Positions 9,094-18,557 of a DNA stretch of 45,366 nucleotides are shown here, one piece after another. This stretch comes from Polyangium sp. 15x6 (GTDB lineage Bacteria > Myxococcota_A > Polyangia > Polyangiales > Polyangiaceae), in the NCBI RefSeq assembly GCF_029960785.1, contig NZ_JASBQE010000096.1:1-45366 (forward strand). The letters are read 5' to 3'. Within the stretch, counting starts at the first letter, position 1. Every line of letters begins with the position of its first letter. A program made the translations under genes and the position numbers. The notes under the pieces were generated by a model. That model searched no databases and was not told the origin of the DNA. It saw only the letters and a program-made list of their open reading frames with translations.

Positions 9094-10686
9094 ATGGTAC
9101 GCTCGGGTTCTCTCATGCTTGCACGACTTCTCCGGGGAACTGGAATCCTTCTTGGTTTGCTCGTGGCTGGCGGGACCCTCGTCGCTTCCGGCGCATGCTC
9201 GCTCGGCAACGTCACGCAGGACGACTGCAAGAGTGACGACGAGTGCGTCCTTGCGATCGGCCCGAACAGCACGTGCGTCGCGGGGTACTGCACCGATCCG
9301 CCTGCGTGCTCCACGGGCCATGATTGCCGCAAGCTTGGCGGCGGCGGCGCGTGCGTCGACGGCGTCTGCGTCTCGGCGTTCCCCAAGCACCCGCAGTGCA
9401 GCACGATCCTCGAGCCGGCGGACCTCGCCGACCGGCCCCTCGCCGGCCCTGACGCGCCGCTCGTCATCGGCAGCATCTTCTCCATCGGCGAGACGAAGGA
9501 CGAGGTCCTCACGCAGTCGGTCCGCGTCGCCGTCCGCGAGATCAATGGCAGCGACAAACTCAACCGCGGACAGCGCATGGCCGTCGTCGTCTGCGACAAT
9601 GGCGGCGAGAACAACACGGCGACCGGCGCCGCGCGCGACGAGTTGAACCAGGCTGCGCTCGACTACCTCGCGGGCACGCTCGGCGTCCCGTACATCGTCG
9701 GCCCCCTCTCCTCCTCGGACTCGCTCCGGCTCATCGCGCGCATCAAGGAGAAGCAGTATCCCACGGTGATCATCTCGCCCTCGGCGACGAGCCCCGCGCT
9801 CACGGACGCCGACGATCGCCTCGAGACGAACGAGCCGGGGCTCTTCTGGCGCACCTGCCCGAGCGACACGCACCAGGGCCTCGTCATGGCGAACGACGTC
9901 ATCGCGCCCGACCCCGTCGTCGCGGGTGGCAACGTCGCCGTCGCCTACGTCAGCGACGCGTACGGCCAGGGCCTCGCCACCGTCTTCCGGGAGAGGTACG
10001 GACTCGACAAATCCCAGCTCTTCCCCATCGAGGAGGCCAAGCTCACCGATTTCGCGGCGCTCGCCAAGCTCGCCTCCGACGTCGACATGTACAACCCCGC
10101 CGGCGTCCTCGTGATCACGGTTCAGGCGGGACAAACCGTCGAGATCTTGAAGGCGATGGTCGGCAAGCCGGTCGCGGGCCGGAAGTTCTTCTTCACGGAC
10201 GGCGCCAAGGACGCGACGAAGCTCCTCGATCCGAACCTCGCCCCCGAGGTGAAGCAGATGATCGCGGGCTCCCAGGGCACCGCGCCCGCGAGCCCCTCGG
10301 GGCAGATCTACGAGACCTTCCGCGCGAACATGCAGGCGCAGTTCGACAGGGATCCGGCCGACTTCTCGTTCACCGCGCACGCCTACGACGCCACGTACGT
10401 CGGCGCGTACGGCGTCATCTGGGCCTCGCGCCAGGGCACGGACTACGACGGCCGGCAGGTGGCCGAGGGCATGGGGCGCCTGTCCACGGGAGACACGATC
10501 GAGATCACCTCGACCGCCTGGCCCAAGGGGAAAAGCACGCTCGCCGGCGGCGGCACCATCAACATCACCGGCACCTCGGGTCCGCTCAATTTCGAGCCCG
10601 CGACCGGCGAGGCCGCGGGCCGCATCGAGGTCTGGGCCGTGTCGAACGACCAGTTCGTGACGGTCATGGTCAAAGACCCCCCGTGA
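9094..10686 (+). CDS. LivJ-type substrate-binding lipoprotein
   Basis: The protein has 530 residues. A signal peptide ends in an imperfect lipobox (VASGAC, Cys 35). A short Cys-rich segment follows (about residues 40-110, with DDCKSDDEC and CSTGHDC), then a type-1 periplasmic-binding fold (APLVIGSIFSIG, then GVPYIVGPLSSSDSLRLI, YPTVIISPSAT, VAVAYVSDAYGQG). This fold is used by branched-chain amino-acid and similar uptake systems and by receptor-like sensors. No permease or ATPase gene is next to it, so it may work with a distant transporter or act as a ligand sensor. GGGAGG lies only 2-3 bases before the ATG; a second ATG at 9115 is possible. Confidence 0.85.
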   Translation: MVRSGSLMLARLLRGTGILLGLLVAGGTLVASGACSLGNVTQDDCKSDDECVLAIGPNSTCVAGYCTDPPACSTGHDCRKLGGGGACVDGVCVSAFPKHPQCSTILEPADLADRPLAGPDAPLVIGSIFSIGETKDEVLTQSVRVAVREINGSDKLNRGQRMAVVVCDNGGENNTATGAARDELNQAALDYLAGTLGVPYIVGPLSSSDSLRLIARIKEKQYPTVIISPSATSPALTDADDRLETNEPGLFWRTCPSDTHQGLVMANDVIAPDPVVAGGNVAVAYVSDAYGQGLATVFRERYGLDKSQLFPIEEAKLTDFAALAKLASDVDMYNPAGVLVITVQAGQTVEILKAMVGKPVAGRKFFFTDGAKDATKLLDPNLAPEVKQMIAGSQGTAPASPSGQIYETFRANMQAQFDRDPADFSFTAHAYDATYVGAYGVIWASRQGTDYDGRQVAEGMGRLSTGDTIEITSTAWPKGKSTLAGGGTINITGTSGPLNFEPATGEAAGRIEVWAVSNDQFVTVMVKDPP

Positions 10687-10734
10687 TCGGACGCGCGGCT
10701 TGCGTTCCCGCCGCGACCTGCTTACACGCGGCCC

Positions 10735-11721
10735 ATGCGCGCCGTCGTCATTCGTTCTCCTGGGGGACCCGAAGTCCTCGAGCTCCGCGACCTGCCCGAT
10801 CCCGAGCCGCCCCACGGCCACGTCCGTGTCCGCGTCCACCTCGCGGGCGTCAATCGCGCCGACCTCCTCCAGCGCGCCGGCTTCTACCCCGCTCCGCCCG
10901 GCGTCCCCGCCGACATCCCCGGCCTCGAATACGTCGGCACCGTCGACGCCGTCGGCCCCGGCGTCACCCGGTATTCGGGCGGCGAGCGCGTCTATGGCAT
11001 CGTCGCGGGCGGCGCCTATGCCGATCGGCTCATCGCGCACGAGCGCGAGGTCGTCCCCGCGCCCGCGAACCTCTCCGACGAGGACGCCGCGGCCGTGCCC
11101 GAGGCCTTCCTGACGGCGCTCGACGCGCTCCTCGTGCGTGGCCGCCTCGCGCCCGGCGAGCGGGTCCTCGTGCATGCGGCGGGCAGCGGCGTCGGCACGG
11201 CGGGCGTGCAGATCGCCCGCGCGCTCGGCTGCTTCGTGATCGGCACGAGCCGCACCGCGGACAAACTCGACCGATGCCGCGAGCTCGGCCTCGACGAAGG
11301 CATCGTCGTCCCGGGCGGCGTCTTCGCGGCCGAGGTCCTCGCGCGCACGGGCGGGGCCGGCGTGGACGTCGTGCTCGACCTCGTGGGCGGCGCCTACGTC
11401 CCGGAGACCATCGCCGCGGCCGCGAAGAAGGCCCGCATCGTGATCGTGGGCTTGACGGCGGGGGCGAGCGCGTCCGTTCCGCTCGGCATGCTTTTGCAGA
11501 AGCGGCTCGAGGTCATCGGCACGGTGCTTCGCTCGCGGCCGATCGAGGAGAAGATCGAGGCGGCGAAATTGCTCGAGCGCACGATGGGCCCGTGGCTCTC
11601 TCGGGGAATCGTGCGACCCGTCGTCGATCGCGTGTTTCCGCTCTCGGAGGCGGTCGAGGCGCACCGGTACGTCGCGTCGAACGTGTCGTTTGGCAAGGTC
11701 CTGCTCGACGCCCGGACCTGA
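10735..11721 (+). CDS. NAD(P)H quinone oxidoreductase, PIG3-type zinc-free MDR
   Basis: This 328-residue protein of the medium-chain dehydrogenase/reductase superfamily resembles the PIG3-type quinone oxidoreductases. The N-terminal GroES-like half has AGVNRADLLQRAGFYP and PGLEYVGTVDAVGPGV. The cofactor motif is AAGSGVGTAGVQIARALG, and the segment VDVVLDLVGGAYV follows. The usual Cys/His ligands of zinc alcohol dehydrogenases are absent, as expected for quinone reductases. It should reduce quinones or enones with NADPH in the cytoplasm. The gene starts 48 bp after the binding-protein gene on the same strand. Its stop codon abuts the stop of the converging TonB-receptor gene (shared TGATCA). 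Confidence 0.92.
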   Translation: MRAVVIRSPGGPEVLELRDLPDPEPPHGHVRVRVHLAGVNRADLLQRAGFYPAPPGVPADIPGLEYVGTVDAVGPGVTRYSGGERVYGIVAGGAYADRLIAHEREVVPAPANLSDEDAAAVPEAFLTALDALLVRGRLAPGERVLVHAAGSGVGTAGVQIARALGCFVIGTSRTADKLDRCRELGLDEGIVVPGGVFAAEVLARTGGAGVDVVLDLVGGAYVPETIAAAAKKARIVIVGLTAGASASVPLGMLLQKRLEVIGTVLRSRPIEEKIEAAKLLERTMGPWLSRGIVRPVVDRVFPLSEAVEAHRYVASNVSFGKVLLDART

Positions 11722-14595
11722 TCAATAAGTCCCGATCAAATCTACCAGGAACGTCCGCCCATTCTGGGGCATCGTCCGGCTCTGGAACGTGTCCGTCACG
11801 GGCACGAGCACGCGGCGGTCGGCGATGTTGTACACCCCCACGACGTACCGAATTCCGTACGATTTCAGTTCGCCCGACACCGTCACATCGCCGACCACCT
11901 GGGTATCCGTCGCGCCCCCGCCCACGAGCAGGCGCGGCGCCTCCAGCGTCATGCGGAGCCCGAGCGACGCGATCGAGGGCACGACCGGGATCACGCCGCG
12001 AAAGCCGGCGAGGTGCTCCGGCACGTTCGGCACCCGCGCGTCGGCGAGCGTCTCGTCGAGGTACGTCGCGCGCTGATATCCGTACGTCGCGGCGAGCATC
12101 CACCCTTTGCGCCATTCGCGCCGGATCTCGGCGTCCGCGCCGAGCACGAGCATGCCCGTGTCGCTGTTCGCGTACGCCACCGTGGGCCGCCCGGGAATCG
12201 GCTTCGTGAAGATGAGCCCGTCGATGTGGCTCCCGTGCACGGCCACGAGCGCCGCCCAGTCTTCGAGGAAACGGTGCGTGTACTCGATCTCGCCGGACCA
12301 GATCTTCTCGGCGTCGAGCTGCTGCGTTGGTTTTTCGTGGGACTGGCCGTTGTCGTTGTAGAGCTGCTCGTAAATGCTCGGCGCCCGGAATGCGCGGCCG
12401 CCCATCAGCTTGAGCGTGCCGTCTTTCACGGGCCGCGTGATGATCGCCGCCCGCGGCACGAACACCGCGCCGAACGTGCTGTACACGTCGATGCGCAGGC
12501 CGCCGGAGAGCCGGAGCCACGGGAGCGGCGCGCCCTCCGCGAGCGCATACCCCGCGGCGAATCGATAAGGCTGCCGCTCGTTCAGGTATCGCTCCGTGGT
12601 CACGCGATTGACATCTTCGCGACCCTGGAGCGTCGCCTCCGGGTGCCATTGCCCCTCGCCGCCCACCGTGACGCGGAGCCGCGGCCCCGGCGAATACACG
12701 AGCCGCGCCTCGCCGCCGAGCCACGTGCCCGCGAAATCCTCGATGTTGTCGACCTCGTTGTCGAACGCGTACGTCGCGTGATAAACGTAACGGTTCGCGT
12801 GCGCGCGGACGAGCAATTGCAGCGATTGTGTCAGGCGCGGCTCGAAGCGCGCCTCCAGCATCATGCGTGTATCGCCGAACGAGGTCCGCGGATTGCCGGC
12901 CGTCGTCGCGTAGGCGCCGACCGGGATCGACTGCGTCCGGTGGTGGACGAGCCATTGCATCGTCGCCGGGCCCCAGTACGCGCGCCCGGCCGTGCCGCCC
13001 GCCTGGAAGGCCTCGACCCCGCGCGCCCGGAATGGCTCGGCCTGGCCCGTGATCGGCACCTCCAGATCGAACCCGTCCGATTGCGCGCCCCACCCGCTCG
13101 CCCAGATCCCCTTGTCTTGCCCTTTCCGCAGGTGAAACCCGCCGCGCCCGCGCAGGACCGCGCCGTCGTAGCTCCCGACGCCCACATGCACGCCCGTGGG
13201 CTCCTCGCGCGACCGCGTCACGAGGTTCACGATGCCCGAGAATGCGCCGGCGCCGTAGAGCAGCGATCCCGGGCCGCGCACGATCTCGATGCGGTCCACG
13301 TCGTGCAGATCGCCCCGGCCGTCGGAGCCGATGTACGAGCTGTTCAGGAGGTCGTCGTTGAGCGCCTGCCCGTCCGAGAGCACGAGCACGCGGCTACCAT
13401 AATCGTTTGGCTGGCCAATCGCGCGGATCGAGGCCGACGCGTACCCCCGGTCGTTCGCGATGGCCACGCCGCGCACGCCGCGCAGCGCCTCCGCGATCGT
13501 CGGATACCCGAACGCCGAGAGCTCGCGCCGATCGATCACCGTGACCGAGCTCGGCGCGTCCTCGATCCGCTCGGCGAACCGCGACGCCGCCGTCACTTCG
13601 CGCAGCGGGACGAGGTCGAGCGTGCCGAGATCCACCTGCTCGCCCTGTCGCACCACGATGTCGCGCACCACGGGCGCGTGCCCGGGCAAACTCACGCGCA
13701 CCTGTCGCGCGCCCGCGGGCACTTCGCGAATCACCGCGGGCGAAAAACCGGCCGCGCGACCGTCGATGGTCACGAGCGCCCCCGCCTCCGTCGTCCCCAC
13801 GACGACGATGCCCACCGGCGGCCGCAGTGTGACGTTCACCTCGGTCGTCTCGCGCGCCACCACATTCACCGGTCGCGCCGGCGCCGAGGCGCCCTCGGCC
13901 GTCACGTAAAGCTCGTGCTTGCCCGGCGGCAGCGCGAGCTCGCACGGCGCGAAACACGCGGGCGGGCCCGTCTCCTCGTCGACCCGCACCGCCGCGCGCG
14001 GCGCGCCCGTCACGGCGACCTTCACCTTGCCGACGATCCGCACGAGCGAGAGCGCGACGCGTGTCTCGCTCCCGCGCTTGGCCACGACCTCCTCGCTCGT
14101 CGCGACCTCGTGACCCGGGAGCTCGGCGATGACGCGGTATTTCCCCTCGTTCACGGCGAGCGGCCGCGGCGTGCGGCCCCGCGAGCCGAGATCTTTTCGA
14201 TCGATGTAAATGGTGGCGCCGGGCGGATCCGTGACGACGTCGAGGATCGCCACGTTCGGCGCGAGGCGCGTGATCGCCGATTTCGAGGCCTCGATCGCCG
14301 TGGGATCCGTCTCCCCGGCGAGGGCGTCGACGTAGTAGCGGTGCGCGTCGGGCCATTGCTTGAGCTGCTCGAACGAACGCGCGATGTTGAACACGACACG
14401 CCGGTTCGGGACGAGCCGGTTCGACAGCAAAAAATGTTCGAGCGCGCTCGTGTAATCGCCCTTCTGGTAATCGGCGGCGCCGAGCTGGAAATGCAGCTCG
14501 GCCTCGTCGGCGAGCCCGTCGGCGGAGGCGCGCGCCGCGCCGAGGAGCACGAGCGCGGCGGCGAGGATCGGTCCGAAGACGCGAGGAGGCCTCAT
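11722..14595 (-). CDS. TPR-PEGA-TonB-dependent receptor fusion
   Basis: The protein has 957 residues. The chosen ATG follows a GTG (14604) that is also usable. The signal peptide ends near ASA-DG (about 25). Residues ~28-115 are TPR-like helices (LHFQLGAADYQKGDYTSALE). Three PEGA-like beta modules follow at about 118-185, 188-258 and 260-328. The TonB plug domain is at ~345-460 (SSVTVIDRRELSAFGY, IRGPG-type segment IEIVRGPGSLLYGAGAFSG), and a long outer-membrane barrel ends in an aromatic residue. Outer-membrane receptors with this plug take up siderophores, vitamins or glycans; the ligand is unknown. The gene follows a Ser/Thr kinase by 12 bp (3 bp if GTG), so the pair is probably one transcript. 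Confidence 0.9.
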   Translation of the reverse strand: MRPPRVFGPILAAALVLLGAARASADGLADEAELHFQLGAADYQKGDYTSALEHFLLSNRLVPNRRVVFNIARSFEQLKQWPDAHRYYVDALAGETDPTAIEASKSAITRLAPNVAILDVVTDPPGATIYIDRKDLGSRGRTPRPLAVNEGKYRVIAELPGHEVATSEEVVAKRGSETRVALSLVRIVGKVKVAVTGAPRAAVRVDEETGPPACFAPCELALPPGKHELYVTAEGASAPARPVNVVARETTEVNVTLRPPVGIVVVGTTEAGALVTIDGRAAGFSPAVIREVPAGARQVRVSLPGHAPVVRDIVVRQGEQVDLGTLDLVPLREVTAASRFAERIEDAPSSVTVIDRRELSAFGYPTIAEALRGVRGVAIANDRGYASASIRAIGQPNDYGSRVLVLSDGQALNDDLLNSSYIGSDGRGDLHDVDRIEIVRGPGSLLYGAGAFSGIVNLVTRSREEPTGVHVGVGSYDGAVLRGRGGFHLRKGQDKGIWASGWGAQSDGFDLEVPITGQAEPFRARGVEAFQAGGTAGRAYWGPATMQWLVHHRTQSIPVGAYATTAGNPRTSFGDTRMMLEARFEPRLTQSLQLLVRAHANRYVYHATYAFDNEVDNIEDFAGTWLGGEARLVYSPGPRLRVTVGGEGQWHPEATLQGREDVNRVTTERYLNERQPYRFAAGYALAEGAPLPWLRLSGGLRIDVYSTFGAVFVPRAAIITRPVKDGTLKLMGGRAFRAPSIYEQLYNDNGQSHEKPTQQLDAEKIWSGEIEYTHRFLEDWAALVAVHGSHIDGLIFTKPIPGRPTVAYANSDTGMLVLGADAEIRREWRKGWMLAATYGYQRATYLDETLADARVPNVPEHLAGFRGVIPVVPSIASLGLRMTLEAPRLLVGGGATDTQVVGDVTVSGELKSYGIRYVVGVYNIADRRVLVPVTDTFQSRTMPQNGRTFLVDLIGTY

Positions 14596-14607
14596 CAAGG
14601 ACACGCG

Positions 14608-16125
14608 TCACCGACCCAGGTAAATGTCGCTCTTGCCCGTGGGCTTCGGCGCGGCGGATCCGCGCGTCGTCGCGCGAGGCCAGGGCGCGAGGCCTCGGGA
14701 GGAGCCGCTCGCGCTCGGGCTCGCCGGCGCGGCGCTCGGCGCGGGCACGTCCCCCGCCTCGGCCTGCCCCGTCGTGACCGCGGGCTCCGCGGCCGGCGTA
14801 TTCGTGGGCGAAATGCCGGGCGATGCCTGCCCCGGTTGGGTTTGTCCTGTCGGGGTTTGTCCCGTCGTCGTTTGTCCGGGCCCCTCCGGCAACCGCAGCC
14901 CCACGAACGCGACGCTCCCGCCCACCACGAGCGCGAGCGCCGCCATGGCCACGAAGGTGAGCGCGCCCGAGCGGCGCTTCGGCGGCGTCGCCTGCGTGAT
15001 CGCCGCGGGCGCCGACGAGGGCGCGCCGATCTGCATGGCCGCCGGCGTCTCGGCCGAGATCCCGAGCGCCGCGCCCGACCAGCGCATCGTCGGAGGCTCC
15101 GCCATCAGTTGCGGGCCCGTCTCCGCCGGCAGCCGTGAAGGGGCCGGGGGCGGCTGCGAGAACGCCGGCGGGCGCGGCAGGACCGAGACCCGCGCGCGCT
15201 CCGGCTCGGGCAGCGGAACCAGCATCCCCTCGTGGATCGCGGCGTTCGCCTCGCCGGGCGGGAGCAGCGCCACGAGCGCCGCGAGCATCTCCGCGGCGCT
15301 CTGGAAACGCTGCGTGGGATCGAGATCGAGGGCGCGGTGCACGATCGCCGCCACCTCGGGCGGCACCCACGGCGCGAGCCGCTCCACGCGCTCGGCGGGC
15401 TCCGTGCAGATCGCGATGATGAGATCGCCGAGCGCGCCGCTGTCCCGGTGCGGCGTCACGCCCGTGAGGGCCTGGTAGAGCACCACGCCGAGCGACCAGA
15501 GATCGGCGCGCCCGTCGATGTGCTTGTGCCCGCGCGCCTGCTCCGGCGCCATGTAGAGCGGCGATCCGAGCATGCTGCCGGTCTGCGTCAAGCTCGTCAG
15601 CTCGCCGGCCTCGGCCATGCTCTCGGGATCGGGGGCGAGCTTCGCGATGCCGAAATCCAGGATCTTGACCGTGCGCTCGCCGGGCCCCGGGCCGCTCGCG
15701 AGGAACAGGTTCGCCGGCTTCACGTCGCGGTGCACGATGCGCTGCGCGTGGGCCACGTCGAGCCCGCGGCAGGCCTGGACCACGATGCGCACCGCGAGAT
15801 CGGGGCGGATCGGGCCGAGCCGCTTGAAGAGCGCGCGCACGTCCTCGCCCTCTAGCACCTCCATCACGAGGAAGGGCAGGCCCGCGTAGCCGTCGCGGCC
15901 CGCGTCGAGCGCGCGCACCACGTGCGGCGTGTCGAGGCCCCGCGCCGCGCGCACCTCGCGTTCGAAGCGCCCGAGCAGCACCTCGTTCCTCGCGACCTCC
16001 GCGGTCACGAGCTTCACGGCAACGCGCGCGCCGCTCTGCGTATCGGTGGCCTCGTAGACGGCCCCCATTCCGCCTGCGCCGAGCTTACGTTCGATCCGGT
16101 ATCGGCCGCCGATGAGGTCATTCAT
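14608..16125 (-). CDS. Membrane-anchored Ser/Thr protein kinase
   Basis: The 505-residue protein starts at the ATG giving MNDLIGGRYRIERKLG. The frame is open upstream, but that stretch is Arg-rich and unlike protein. The Gly-rich loop GAGGMGAV is at ~17-24, Lys 38 in VAVK, the catalytic loop HRDVKPAN at 132-139, DFG at 157-159 and MAPE after the activation segment. One membrane helix at ~387-411 separates the kinase from an outer tail of Thr-Gly-Gln-Pro repeats and Ser/Pro/Ala-rich sequence. Transcription runs on into the TPR-PEGA-TonB receptor gene 12 bp later. The gene is divergent from the GH92 gene with 88 bp between the starts, which must hold both promoters. Confidence 0.93.
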   Translation of the reverse strand: MNDLIGGRYRIERKLGAGGMGAVYEATDTQSGARVAVKLVTAEVARNEVLLGRFEREVRAARGLDTPHVVRALDAGRDGYAGLPFLVMEVLEGEDVRALFKRLGPIRPDLAVRIVVQACRGLDVAHAQRIVHRDVKPANLFLASGPGPGERTVKILDFGIAKLAPDPESMAEAGELTSLTQTGSMLGSPLYMAPEQARGHKHIDGRADLWSLGVVLYQALTGVTPHRDSGALGDLIIAICTEPAERVERLAPWVPPEVAAIVHRALDLDPTQRFQSAAEMLAALVALLPPGEANAAIHEGMLVPLPEPERARVSVLPRPPAFSQPPPAPSRLPAETGPQLMAEPPTMRWSGAALGISAETPAAMQIGAPSSAPAAITQATPPKRRSGALTFVAMAALALVVGGSVAFVGLRLPEGPGQTTTGQTPTGQTQPGQASPGISPTNTPAAEPAVTTGQAEAGDVPAPSAAPASPSASGSSRGLAPWPRATTRGSAAPKPTGKSDIYLGR

Positions 16126-16213
16126 GCCGAGCGCGAAATCCACGCTAAGGGATCTCGCGCGTCGTCGCAAGGCTCGGGTTGACGGCCGCGTCTCCTTCGT
16201 GTTCGCTGCGCGT

Positions 16214-18541
16214 ATGCGGCCTCGCCTCGCTCGATCCCTCGCGCCCCTCCTCGTGCTCGGTCTGACGAACGTCCTCGGCGGAACGGGATGCACGCTCGAG
16301 CCGCAGGACCTGCCCACGGAGAGGCCCACGCGCGTCGAGGATCCGCTGGTCTACGCCGATCCGCGCGTCGGCAGCGGCGGCTTCGGCTACGCGAATGGCA
16401 GCGCCTTCCCCGGCGCGGCGGCGCCGTTCGGTCTCGCGAAGGTCGGCCCCGACACCCGCGGGCCCTACGATACCATCAATTTTTTGCATTACTCGGGCTA
16501 CTGGGCCGGCGACGATCAGGTCCGGGCCTTTTCGCACCTGCACCTGCACGGCACGGGCGCGACCGATTACGGCGTCCTCGGGGTGATGCCGATCGACGCC
16601 TTCGAGGCGTCGCGCTTCTCGGCGCCCGGCTACGAGTCGCACTTCGACAAGGCGACGGAGAGCGCCTCGCCCGGGTATTACGAGGTCACCCTCGATCGAG
16701 GCTCGATCCACAGCGAGCTCACGGCGACGCGCCACGCGGCGCAGCACCGCCACGGGTATCCGACCGGCACGAAGGAGGGGCACGTCGTCTTCGATCTCGA
16801 TCATCACCTGAGCGGAGGCGAGGTCACGCAGGCCGAGTTCACGCTCGAGCCCGAGGCGCAACGTATCCGGGGCAAACTCCATCACGTGGGCGGGATGTCG
16901 GGCGGCTTCGGGGGCTACGACGTCTTCTTCGACGCCCGGACGCGCGCGCCGTGGAAAGCGGCGCGCGTCTGGTCGAACGGCGACGCGCCCGCCGAGGGGA
17001 CGGCCGCCAGCGGCACGAAGGTCGGCTTCGCGCTCTCCTTCGATCTCGGCGCGGACGCGGTGATCGAATTGAAGATCGGGCTCTCGTTCGTCTCGCTGGA
17101 GAACGCCACGAAAAACCTCGAAGCCGAGATCCCGGACTGGGATTTCGAGGGCACGCGGGCGAAGACGGCCACGGCCTGGAGTGATCTCCTCGGCCGCATG
17201 AAGCTCTGGGGCGGCACCGAGACCGAGCGGCGCATCTTTTATTCGGCGCTCTACCGCGCGTTCCTCATGCCCACCGCGTCGAGCGACGTCGACGGGAGTT
17301 ACCTCTACGGCGGGCAGCAGCGCACCGCGGACGGTTTTTCCTTCCTGACCGATCAATCGCTCTGGGACACCTACCGCACGGTGACCCCGTTTTATTCGCT
17401 CGTCGCGCCCGAGGCCGCGCGCGACACGGCCCGATCGCTCCATGCGATGGCCGAGATCTCCGGCTTCTTCCCGAAATGGCCCATCGCCACCGGCGAAGCC
17501 GGCACGATGATCGGGGCGAGCGCCGACATCGTTCTCGCCGACAGCTACATCAAGGGCGTGACCGATTTCGACGCCGAGGGCGCCTACGCCATCGCGCGTC
17601 GCGCCGCGGTGGATACGGTCGAGCCGCCCGGCGGGCGCGGCGGGCGTGGCCACGTCGTGCCGTACATGGAGTACGGTTACGTGCCGTCGAGCGTCGGCCG
17701 CTCGGCTTCGCACACGCTCGAATATGCGCACGACGACCTCGCGCTCGGCCTCTTCGCGAAGGCGCTCGGCAAGACGGACGACGCGGCCATGTTCGCCGAG
17801 CGCGCGAAAAACCATCGAAACCTCTTCGATCCCGTGACGGGCTTCATCCGCGCCAAGGACGAGGCTGGGGCCTTCGCCGAGAGCGCTTACGACCCGTACG
17901 CCATCTCGGACCATTACGCCGAGGCGAACGGCTGGCATAGCCTCTGGGCGCAGCACGACATCCCCGGGATCGCCGAGCTCCTCGGCGGGCAAGCGCCGTT
18001 CGTGGAGAAGCTCCAGCACTTCCTCGACGAAACCGCCGCCGACCTCGAAGTACGCCCCATCGAGGACCATCTTGCGTCGTCCGTGCCGCGGAACGACTAC
18101 TGGCACGGCAACGAGCCGGACATCCACGCGGCCTACGGCTTCGCGCAGGTCGGCCGCGCGGACCTCACGCAGAAATACGTCCGCTGGGTGGCGAACGCCC
18201 ATTACACCGACAAACCCAGCGGCCTCGCCGGCAACGACGACGGCGGCACCCTCTCCTGCTGGTACCTCTTCACGGCCGCCGGCTTCTATCCGATCCCCGG
18301 CACCGATCGGTACATCCTCGGCACGCCCTTCTTCCCTCGCCTGGAGATCGCCGTGAAGGGAGGCACGATCGTCATCGAAGCCCCCGCGGTCTCGGCCGAG
18401 AACATCTACGTGCAAGCCGCCACCTGGAAGGGTGTCGCGCTCGACAAACCCGAAATCCTCCACGGCGATCTCGCCCAGGGCGGCACGCTCCACTTCGAGA
18501 TGGGCCCCGCCCCCGGCCCCTTCGGCGTCACCACGCCCTGA
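16214..18541 (+). CDS. GH92-type alpha-mannosidase lipoprotein
   Basis: The protein has 775 residues, the usual GH92 length. It starts with a lipoprotein signal peptide (LGGTGC, Cys 26). GH92 enzymes are calcium-dependent exo-alpha-mannosidases that trim alpha-mannosides such as yeast mannan or N-glycans. Family hallmarks visible here are VGSGGFGYANGSAFPGAAAPFG near the N terminus, the HGNEPDIH motif with the expected general acid Glu at 634, and LAGNDDGGTLSCWYLFTAAG, with Asp 675/676 where the catalytic base lies in characterised members. The lipid anchor places it on the cell envelope. The start was chosen at the signal-peptide methionine. A threonine-dehydratase-like gene follows 16 bp later, unrelated in function as far as I can tell. 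Confidence 0.93.
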   Translation: MRPRLARSLAPLLVLGLTNVLGGTGCTLEPQDLPTERPTRVEDPLVYADPRVGSGGFGYANGSAFPGAAAPFGLAKVGPDTRGPYDTINFLHYSGYWAGDDQVRAFSHLHLHGTGATDYGVLGVMPIDAFEASRFSAPGYESHFDKATESASPGYYEVTLDRGSIHSELTATRHAAQHRHGYPTGTKEGHVVFDLDHHLSGGEVTQAEFTLEPEAQRIRGKLHHVGGMSGGFGGYDVFFDARTRAPWKAARVWSNGDAPAEGTAASGTKVGFALSFDLGADAVIELKIGLSFVSLENATKNLEAEIPDWDFEGTRAKTATAWSDLLGRMKLWGGTETERRIFYSALYRAFLMPTASSDVDGSYLYGGQQRTADGFSFLTDQSLWDTYRTVTPFYSLVAPEAARDTARSLHAMAEISGFFPKWPIATGEAGTMIGASADIVLADSYIKGVTDFDAEGAYAIARRAAVDTVEPPGGRGGRGHVVPYMEYGYVPSSVGRSASHTLEYAHDDLALGLFAKALGKTDDAAMFAERAKNHRNLFDPVTGFIRAKDEAGAFAESAYDPYAISDHYAEANGWHSLWAQHDIPGIAELLGGQAPFVEKLQHFLDETAADLEVRPIEDHLASSVPRNDYWHGNEPDIHAAYGFAQVGRADLTQKYVRWVANAHYTDKPSGLAGNDDGGTLSCWYLFTAAGFYPIPGTDRYILGTPFFPRLEIAVKGGTIVIEAPAVSAENIYVQAATWKGVALDKPEILHGDLAQGGTLHFEMGPAPGPFGVTTP

Positions 18542-18557
18542 CAAACCTATTTCAACG

